A stretch of 64,000 bases of DNA from Orthonyx spaldingii. Taxonomy: Eukaryota; Chordata; Aves; Passeriformes; Orthonychidae. The stretch's first letter is position 1, and every line of letters begins with the position of its first letter. Both the position numbers and the translations under genes were made by a program. Location: assembly GCA_013397795.1 (NCBI GenBank), contig VZTJ01001760.1:186001-250000 (forward strand), read 5' to 3'. Positions 55,545-64,000 of this stretch are shown piece after piece. A model generated the notes under the pieces. That model saw nothing but the letters and a program-made list of their open reading frames with translations, was not told the origin of the DNA and searched no databases.

Positions 55545-58147
55545 TAGAATCCAAACCATTAGTGAGAAAAACAAGCAAGAGTGTGCATGACCTGCCACAT
55601 TGGCTTTTGTCCTATCACCAGTAAAAAATGTAAAAGCAAAAATCCCAGTGTTCTATGTCAGCTTGCAAGCATTAGCCCCATATGTCTGCAGATGGTTGCC
55701 TTGCATTATCCAAAGTGAGTTTTATGGGTTTGGGGACCACAATTTTAACACGAAGCTTTCAACACCTCAGAAGGGAGGATTTGAAACTCTGACAACTGCT
55801 TCTTCATCACCACTGAGGTTGGGCTTTCCTCATCTTTAAATCCGAAATCTCTCTGGTTAGAGACAAGTTGCTCCTCCCCTGTGTCTTCTGAAGGTGGTTA
55901 ACACCACCTCTCTCATTGGCACCAGAACTGAATGAAATGAGGTGATTTGTGGATTTACATCCTATGATTGACAGTCTTCAGCAAACAGCAAGCAAATGAA
56001 TGCAGCTAAAAGGTTTTCCGTATTTGGAAGAATTTGTAAGGTCTGTCATGTTGGGTCTCTTGAGGTTCTCTAAGATAAAAATTTCAGCCTTCCTGTGTTC
56101 TCTGTCCTGAGGTCTCTGCCCTCAGCCTCATGGTGGTTATGAAATTTGTAAAGACTGGATAATCTTGGACATTTCTTATTATCAATTTTGGGTGAAACAA
56201 AGAAATAGAATAAAAAAATGTTTCAGGGAAAGATTTGGAGACACACACATGGATAGTAAGTTAATTGTGGCTTCCTTAAGAGATCAGTTTAGACTGTAAC
56301 AACATAGAATTAATACTATTATGAAGTTTTTCTGAAAATTATTGTAGTGCAAATCTCTTTACTGGTTACTCAGTTTACTGGGTAAATTCCATGGGTACTC
56401 AGCCATTTTTGCACTAAATCATGAACTTTTTATTGCCTTAACTGAGAGCTGTCATTCATCCCAAGCTCTGAAAGCAAAATTCAGAAGTGAAGGTTTGACA
56501 CTATACCCCACCACACCCTTGAGAAGGAAGTTTAGGCTGGGTATGTTGGGTGCATTTCTCTGTGAACAGCAACCCAGAGTTTCGCAGTGTCAGGCTGAGT
56601 GATTTCAGATGACACAAACTTAAATTTAAGACCCAGGAGAAAGGGTAGACAATAGATAGACCATGCTGCCACAAACCCAGCCATGAACCTACTTTCTTTT
56701 AGACCACAACAAAACCCTATAAAGAACTTCATTTGCAAACATATCCCTTTGAAGGGAGGAAAACACCAAAACAAAGCCAAGATGGAATTCCTAATCTTGA
56801 AATGTTGTGGGGTTTTTTTCTCCTACAGAAAACTCATGTCTGGCTCATTAAGTTACATGATATTTGCCATGGGTAATTTTTATTCCAAACCATTTTATGC
56901 AGCTCTAACCACAATCCTTCTGATCCTGTGCAATCATCTGTTGTCCGTAGTATCAGAAAATGCTTCTGTGGTGAGATAATACCCCACAGCCATCGGTTGT
57001 AGAGGGATTTTGGGCTGCATACATTGTCATTTCCCTTTTGCATGCTTTTCAGTGTGGAGGGAAAGATTTTATATAAGTCAGAAAATATTTTGTACAATAA
57101 AATAGAGGAGTGTGGAGGGAATGTCTTAGGCAAGAAAGTGCTATCATTTACAAGTAGTGAGGAGCAGATCTTAGTTTGGATTGTTTGAAAGGGTTTTGTG
57201 GCTAATCCAACAGAGACCATTCCGTTACATGGATCAGGAAGACTGATTTTCCATCTAGCAAAGAGGGACTTATTCCCTGCCTATGTAATTGGCAAGGCCC
57301 GCTTGAAGCCAGTTGATGTCATGAGGAAAACCAGAAGAAGTAAGCAGGAAATAAAGGTTTGCAGACAAGCTACTGACTTTGTGGACTTGGGCTTTAGTGT
57401 TTATTTAGTGGTGTTTCAAAAATAAACTTTCTTTTTTTCTTCTTTTTTTGGTTTGGGTTGTGTTGGGTTGGAGGGTTTTTCTGTTTAATTATCCTTGCTT
57501 TTACTGCACTGTGGTGATGCCTGTTAGTCAGGTTGACCAGCAGCTTCTCATTGCTGAGCTGCTTGGAGACCCTGTCCACATGCTTTGGGTGAGCCCATGT
57601 CGGACAGCTGCTGGATCTGTCCCCAGATCCTCCCACCCCAGCTCATTCTCACCCTGTGTCACCTCTTGACTCCTCCTCCTGGGGGACACCCAGTCCTGGC
57701 ACCATCCCTTACCAGGCAGAAGTTCCCAGCTGCCTCCAAAGCACCCCCAAAACCTCTGCACAGATAACACGGGTTTGTTCTGTATTGGAAGTGTACAAGA
57801 ACAGGACATCAGTGGCAGGAGCAGTCCTGTAACAGCAGTAACACCTCGGCTGTTTAATTCACTTGTAGCCTGTGCACCCTGGAAAGGCTTCTCTGTGCTC
57901 AGCAATTATCCCATTAGAGCAGCCAAATGCCATCTCCTGTTGACATCAGTTTTTAACAAACTTGAGGTCCTTATTTTGAAAATCAATTAATGAAAATTCT
58001 GAAGAAAGCAAATATTGTTGTGGACTGCTTGTGCTGTGACACAACACAGCTTTCGCTGATGTCTCCATAAAATTATTTTCTTAAAATTCCTTTTTGTATT
58101 ATTTTTTTTTTATTTTCTGTTTCATCGTAGGCTCTGTAGGGCATTTT
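55545..58147. other. Unique DNA, 2.6 kb, no firm feature
   Basis: No repeat family is recognised. A 128-codon minus-strand frame (56834-57220) and overlapping frames at 57528-57905 lack domains. A T-rich run is at 57430-57448. Confidence 0.4.
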
Positions 58148-58286
58148 CATAGAATCCCAGAATGGTTTGGATTAGAAGTGACCTTGAATATCATCTCATT
58201 CTAACCCTCTTCCATGCACAGGGACACCTTCCACTAAACCAGGTTGCTCCAAGCCCCATTCAGCCTGGCCTTGGACACTTCAGGCT
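58148..58286 (-). mobile_element. CR1 LINE 3' fragment, type A
   Basis: CATAGAATCCCAGAATGGTT, CCATGCACAGGGACACCTTC, CACTAAACCAGGTTGCTCC and CAGCCTGGCCTTGGACACTT. It is truncated at CAGGCTC. Confidence 0.95.
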
Positions 58287-59198
58287 CACCTCTATGTTTT
58301 GTGTTCAGCACCTGGCACAACACAGAGCTTGAGAGCTTGAGTCCAGGGCTTCTGCACAGTGTTGGGAAGATTTGCAAGAAATAGTTGAAAGTCAGCATTG
58401 TTTTTCCTCCTTTGGAGAGTAAATGCAGCAGAAGTTTATTACATGAACTGGCTTGGTCAGAGGAGATTTCTTGTTATTCGTAGTAAAATTCATCTGTGGG
58501 AATTCCACAAGTTCTCGTGTAAGATGGGAAGTAGCAACACTTTATTATCTCCGGCAGTGAGATCCCTTACACAATCAGGAGGCTGGTTTTAAATCTCTGG
58601 TGGCACCAAAACACAGGAATGATAACTTTTCTTCTCCCTGCTCCAACTGATGCACCCCAGTCCTCTTCCGAGCGCCAGGACCTCAGGAACACCTGAGGAA
58701 TGTGCAGGACTGTCATGCTGGGACATCTTGCCATCAAGACAAGGGATGTACACGCTTTGCTGTGCTTTGCAAAACTCCCTCCACACTGAACCCTCATCCC
58801 AGGCCACCTCCCCCCACAGCCTCCTCCCAGAGCTACCAGTTTCAATATCTGCTCCATGTGATGCCTACATGGGGAAGTAAATGTAAAAACACCCAGTGGA
58901 GAGCTCCAAAGCAGGTTTAAAAATTGAGTGGATGATTCATCTATGTCTTCCATGCAAAAGACACCCCAGCTTCAGCCTCTGCCTCTGTTTTATTCCTCCC
59001 CATAACCCCAGCAAAGCCCTAACCCTCCTAGTATAGTCCTATCTAGGGGAGTTTGCATGTGTATGTGTATGTCTGTGTATTCTTTTTTTTTTTTCCAGAG
59101 TGACTTGTTTGTGCTGTCATCAGCCGTTGTTTTGGTAAATGGTGAGTTAAACAGATATATCCAAGCGTAAAATCTAAAAAATGTTCCCTGTGGGCGCC
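58287..59198. other. Unique DNA with a T/TG patch
   Basis: A TG-rich patch and T run lie at 59055-59095. The frames on both strands at 58567-58953 are overlapping and unrecognised. Confidence 0.4.
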
Positions 59199-59199
59199 T

Positions 59200-59690
59200 G
59201 GGGGGTGTTGTTTGAAATCAACTACATATCAATTGAGCGGCGGCGAGCGGATCCGATGATAAATTCCAGTCCACAGACGCCTTATAAATTACATTTTTTT
59301 GTTCACGATCTAGCCTCATCTCAGCTCCCCAGAGGCCCTTAGACTGAGAACTATGATTGTGTTGGAGAAATGTTTGCTCAGCTTGAGCGATGCCATTAGT
59401 GTTACATGTGCCAGGCCTCTCTCGCCAGCACTCCCCACTTCCACCCCTCCATCCCCCCAACCCCAATCCAATTCCCCTCCCTCTTCCTTCCTTCCACAAA
59501 ATGCAATATGTGCCTGGTAATTTTTCTGTTCATTATCTCATTGTTTTCTGTAAGTACAAGGTTAGATTGAATTACTGCAGGCTCTATTGTCTATTTGTAA
59601 TTCTCCTTCCATGCCGTGCTACTAATGAATGGGCAATTTAGTCAAATCTTTGTAACGGCTTCTTCTGTGCGTCAGCCACTTAATTACTCT
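59200..59690. promoter_or_regulatory. Candidate conserved non-coding element
   Basis: A repeat-free block begins with the palindrome TCAATTGA (59229-59236) and a CpG cluster (GCGGCGGCGAGCGGATCCG). It then has GATGATAAATTCC, GCCTTATAAATTAC, GAACTATGATTGTG and CGATGCCATTAGTGTTACAT. Later GGTTAGATTGAATTACTGC and CTACTAATGAATGGGC occur. The mixture of retained CpG and AT cores without any repeat makes it the most likely constrained block in this part. Its target gene is unknown. Confidence 0.4.
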
Positions 59691-62055
59691 GAGCTTTTCT
59701 CATTGCTGCTTTATTGCATGGAAACTCAGGCTGCTTCCAGGTCTTTGCTAGGGGATCTCCAGCTCCAGTAGAAGGAAAAAATAACCATAACAATAATCAG
59801 CCTGGATTATCTCGATTCCTTGGCGTAGCAGCATCCTCGGCACACAGGACTTTCCCCTCCCATGTGGTTTGTTTGCTCTGTAGTTGGTGGGTTTGTTACT
59901 GTGTGTGCACAGAGAAAACTGTCATTGTGTAAATTAGGCAGTGTGCGTCTAAGGTGTGGTAGAGACCTTTCAATGTGATGAGAGCCAGAAAAAAGGGCAA
60001 AATAAATGCACAGGACCCCATCATATGGGATATACCCCACTCCAGGCAATTCCACTGAAGCTGAGGTGCCAACCACGATCTGTTTCAGGATCTCCAAAAT
60101 AACTTGGTTTTGCTACCAGAGGTAGAAATTGTCCTCTGTTTGTTTGCAAAAGGGATATGTTCACCTTTGTGTTTAGCATCCAGTACTTCAATCCACAAAT
60201 CAGGGCCAGGGCATGGGAATAAATACATTTTAAAATCCATTTAATAGAATTAATCTTGATCATTTAGAACTAGCATTAGATAGGTATGTGTAGAGGGCTT
60301 TAAAACAGCCCCTTTGTATGATAAATACTTTTTCTTTTCCTAATAAGAGGATACAAAGAATGGAAGTGAGAAGAAATAAAGGAGTTTGAAAGAAAGTATT
60401 GTGAAATATAAATAATAGTGTGACAGATTATCTCCATGCATGGTCTGACTTGCCTATTTAAATTCCTAAAGGGATTCTGTTGCTCTCTTCGGTGACTGAA
60501 ATTCTCAGAGGCTGATGGAGTGCAGGATAATGGGTAGGTGAGCCCGATATGTATTTGAACCCTACTTTTTCTGTGTGTTTAAACTGAACATCACATTTTT
60601 AGTATACTGTGCTGCCCCTTTATAACATAAGTGTATTTTATTTTTTCACTTTTGCACAGCGTGTATTGTCTCCATGGAAGAAATGCTTTAACAGTGTCTC
60701 TCTGATCCTGTTCCAATTTGCATGTTGTTGCCTGAAATCCAAACCTCATATTGTACTTTTTGGTCACATTTCTCAATTTTTAATTCAAAATTGAAACTTT
60801 GAATTTGTTCAGGGATTCAGTAATTTGTGTCAAGTTGACCTTAACAGGTTTCATATCTGTATAACAGACAGGCATAAACTTCCTATCGATTTTGCACAGA
60901 GGATCTGCATGCTTAGTGATCTAAGCAGACATTTAATATACAAACAGTAAGTTCAGCTGTATAAAGATCTTTTCTTTCCAGTTTCTGTGACTGGAAAAGA
61001 AATTCCAATCAAAATTCTATTTTGCACAATTTTTAGGGAATGTATTTACCCGTAAAACAAATTGTTGGGGAAGATCTTGAAGCTTTGCAAGAGTACAAAA
61101 AGGCTGGTAATAAATTACTGTAATTATTAATGATTAGAGAGGTCTTTCAAAAGGCTTTGCAAGGAATTTTCTTATAGGGAAGTTTCCCAACCCCTGGAGA
61201 CAGATTGCTGAAAAGAGTTACATGCTGAAAATCAGCACAGAGACATGGTGGGAGATTGACAGATTTTGACTAATGCTCATGTTTGCCTTGGATCCTACAA
61301 GTCAAAATCTTCACCAGTGCAGGAGCAGTTGGCATGTGGAGAGGGGTTACATCTGCCCTCCTCTGGCACTGGGATGAGGCAGGGTGTGTGTGTACCCAGG
61401 ACAATCTGCGGTGTCCATCCCACAAGTTCCTGGCTGCTCTCTTGTCCCTTGGCTGGAATTTGCTTTACCAGCTCTCATGGTGGGACTCACTTGACGTTCA
61501 TGACAGACACGTGTGGCTTTAGAACCCACTCTTCTCCAGACCAGACCCTAAAGTGGCCATCCAATTTAGCAGGAGTTGGTTTCTGTCTTGTCTTGGGGAT
61601 CTGCTCCTAAAAGCTTAAAGTTCTTAGGTTTCAATAGAAAACTAAATAACCCAGTTTTTACATGATTGCGAACAGGATTCACTGCACAGATGCCACAGAT
61701 TTTGGCCAGGACACAAATGTGAAACTCTGTGCCAACCTCCAAAGCAAATCCTTGTGTCAATAAACATTCTTTCAATCACACCAGTGTGACCAGGTGAGGC
61801 TCACCGTAGATTTTTTCCCTCTTCAGGCCCTCATCAGGGAAGTGTGCTGAGCTCAATCTAACCCTAACACCATCCCAACACACTGCTTCTCTTGCCCTGT
61901 CCTCACGCACAAGTGTTTCCCTATGAGTCATCTTTCCTCTCCTCGTGCACAGGCTGGTATTTGTGTCCACCTTGGAGCTGTTGCAAACAGACAGATCCAG
62001 TCCAGGGCTCAAGTTTAATCCTGCATGTCACCAAGGAAGAAAATTTTGCATTGGG
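59691..62055. other. Unique AT-rich DNA, 2.4 kb, no firm feature
   Basis: No CR1 or other repeat is recognised. From 60230 to 61160 it is strongly AT-rich. The frames present are short and without domains. Confidence 0.4.
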
Positions 62056-62313
62056 ATAGGACAAGGATGATGGTTGTAAATTGAAGGACGGTTAATTTAG
62101 ATGAGGTATAAGGAAGAAGCTTTTCACAACGAGGGTGGTAAAACACTGGCACAGGTTGCCCAGAGAAGCTGTGGCTGCCCCATCCCTGGGAGTGTCCAAG
62201 ACCAGGTTGGACAGGGCTTGGAGCAGCCTGGGATAGTGGAAGGTGTTGCTGTCCATGGGTGGAACTGGACGAGCTCTAAGGTCCTTCCAGCACAACATTG
62301 TATGGTTCTGTGA
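62056..62313 (+). mobile_element. CR1 LINE ORF2 end plus 3' UTR, type A
   Basis: GGTATAAGGAAGAAGCTTTT, CACTGGCACAGGTTGCCCAG, AGAAGCTGTGGCTGCCCC, GGGATAGTGGAAGGTGTTGC and the tail GTATGGTTCTGTGA. It is well preserved and truncated at the 5' end. Confidence 0.95.
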
Positions 62314-62640
62314 CCATGGCACTGCATGGATGTGCCAGGAGGGATTGTGAAGTTCTCACTGGACCAGTGGCTCCATGACTGGCTCCGCTGCAGTGCTTTG
62401 TGTGGAGGAATAAGAAGATTTCTGCTGACACCTGGATCAGTGAGTGCTGGAATTCTAACTACCCCTTTCTTGTGCCACTCACAGACCTGAAAACAGCACA
62501 CACCTTCAGAAACACATATCATTAAATAACAGCTTATTTCTATTTGTGTTTACGGAATACTTGAAAGTGGGGAGGCAGCCTGAGAGCAAGCTGGTGCCTC
62601 GTAGACCCAGATAGGCTCTTTGCCTGCTTTGTTATAATAC
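62314..62640. other. Unique DNA, no feature seen
   Basis: No repeat or gene is recognised. Confidence 0.35.
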
Positions 62641-63120
62641 TTCATTGGAACTGACACATTGATAGCCACAGTTTTTCTAGGAAGTGACCTTCATGCTGCC
62701 CATTGATTCCCAGTGGCCATCAACTCCTTGCAATTGGAATGACAGGCCAGGTTAAAGGTCAGTCCTTAAATAAAGCATCTGGATTACTAAACACCTGAAG
62801 TTCAAATGAAAATGGAAATCCGCACCTCATTTTATGTGACATGTTACTGCTAATGACACTTTGGGATCTTAAACGGCTCCTGCTCTTTAACTCATGTGCA
62901 TGTTTCACTCGATAGACCCTTAAACCAGCCCCTTTCGCTGCTGGACCTTTACAGGACAGGCAGCACGGAAAAGCAATCTCCCTGGGATATATGGCTTCTG
63001 GGGAAAAAAAGCTTTCTCAGGAAAAGACATCAGAACCAATTAAAACATTTGCCGTTCAAGTGATGGCCAGAAACAATCATTCCCTTAATTAAGATTCACA
63101 GTAAAAGGTTTTTATTTACA
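62640..63120. promoter_or_regulatory. Candidate conserved non-coding element
   Basis: Unique block with GGCCAGGTTAAAGGTCAGTC near 62747 (AGGTTAAAGGTCA has the form of a direct-repeat nuclear-receptor site with one-base spacing). It also has CTGGATTACTAAACACC near 62780, TACTGCTAATGACAC near 62846 and CTTAATTAAGATTC near 63084. Function is inferred from motif content only. Confidence 0.3.
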
Positions 63121-64000
63121 CAAGCTGTGGCATTAAAAAGGCCCCAGTTGTACAGTTGCAGAAGTTGGATGTGTTTTGCTTGCCTGTGCACAGTGGGGCA
63201 GTGCTGGACTCCTTGGATGTGCCTGGCTGTGGGGATGGGTGGTGGGGTGTCTGCACAGCAAAAAGGAAGTGGGTTGTTTTCTCCCCATGCCTTACAGAGT
63301 TACTGCTTCAGTTGTCCTCATACCAAGACTTGCTTCCACAGCCCTCAACCTCAGTGAGACCCAGCTCTCTGTCTGTGGGGCATCCAAAGGCACCCAGGTC
63401 TCCCAGCACCTTTCCCTGCCCCAAGGGACCTTTGGGCTCCCTGAGGATGGTGGTCTCAAATGTATCTCTTTATCTTCTCCTCAGAATTTTTATTTATTTT
63501 CTGCACCTTGACCTGAGTAGGAAACATTGATAGAAAGGAGAGTAAACCTGTCATTGCGTTTTCACGAACATTTATACTTATTCTGCAGCTTCTGCAAGGA
63601 ATACTGTGACAGATTCTGCTAATTTACTTCTGTGTTATTATAACATCTCTAGTTTCCAGCTGAGATTAGCATACCCTTGTGCCAGATGCAGTATGTGCTT
63701 CTTGTAAGATGTAGTACCCGCCCCAAAATTCACACAGTCTGGATAATAATATGAAGCTGTTTATTGCAGGGCAGGTTCATCTTCTGCAGTGTGTCAGTGC
63801 CAGGCCAGTGGGTGCCAGAATCTGGTGGACACATCAGCGCTCCCATATTTCTTTATCCTTTGTCCCCAGTGTTTAATAAATGACTATATAATAAGGGCAT
63901 CAGAGGGTCCTTGCTGGCACTGCAGCTCACTGGCATGTTATGGCCTGCTTCACGCTCTTGATCTCATCATCCAATGCAGAGCTGCCTTGTCTAAAATATT
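63121..64000. other. Unique DNA, no feature seen
   Basis: Three overlapping plus-strand frames at 63127-63530 in GC-richer sequence lack domains. No repeat is recognised up to the window edge. Confidence 0.4.

Noticed and set aside
1..64000. Endogenous retrovirus or LTR elements
   Set aside because: I found no pair of long terminal repeats, primer-binding site or retroviral protein motif. Solo LTRs could be missed without a library.
1..64000. CRISPR array, operons, tRNA or rRNA genes
   Set aside because: No regular repeat-spacer array, prokaryotic gene layout, or cloverleaf sequence with A and B boxes was recognised. The window is vertebrate in character.

Overview
This window looks like non-coding bird nuclear DNA. 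About 31 copies or fragments of CR1 LINE retrotransposons lie across it on both strands. They carry the archosaur CR1 3' end, with its ATTCTRTG-type octamer tail and a 3' UTR containing CCATGGCAGGG-like and GGTTGCTCC-like blocks. The body sequence of the commonest copies resembles neoavian and probably passerine CR1, but that finer placement is inference. I found no protein-coding exon, tRNA, rRNA, CRISPR array, operon or complete transposon. The open frames are short, overlap on both strands, and show no recognisable domain except decayed CR1 ORF2 (reverse transcriptase C-terminus) at about 1.2-1.6 kb and 37.7-37.9 kb.

I sort the CR1 copies by their 3' sequence. Type A has GGTTTGGGTTGGAA and a CCAGGTTGCTCC body. 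Type B has GTGGCACCTGGGGACATGG and GGCAGTGCTGGGGGA. Type C has AATATTCTGAG and a GAGAGCATT body. Type D has a CTGCTCAAG and TGGAACTTCCTGTG body. Type E is a single very diverged copy at 22.2-22.8 kb that resembles the CR1 tails known from turtles and crocodilians. By eye there are 14 plus-strand and 17 minus-strand pieces, nearly all truncated at the 5' end. From 51.6 to 58.3 kb all of them are on the minus strand.

Layout: 0-16 kb has unique DNA with CR1 copies, a poly-T tract next to an N, and a possible G-quadruplex. 16.6-16.9 kb has a compact CpG-dense island. 17-31 kb is AT-rich with few young repeats and several blocks that look like conserved non-coding elements. 34.7-35.1 kb has an AT repeat followed by a degenerate minisatellite of about 47 bp. 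36-43 kb has CR1 copies and an unresolved poly-T gap. 43-64 kb has more CR1, a perfect 19-bp hairpin and further candidate enhancers, with the strongest-looking block at 59.2-59.7 kb.

The best reading is a gene desert or long intron whose function, if any, is carried by clusters of AT-rich blocks with homeodomain-type (TAATTA) and POU-type (ATGCAAAT) motifs. Such blocks are typical around developmental transcription-factor genes, but no gene can be named from this window. I saw no clear new biological system. The most unusual items are the minisatellite, the perfect hairpin, two pairs of unexplained dispersed repeats, and the two CpG-dense patches inside CpG-poor DNA.
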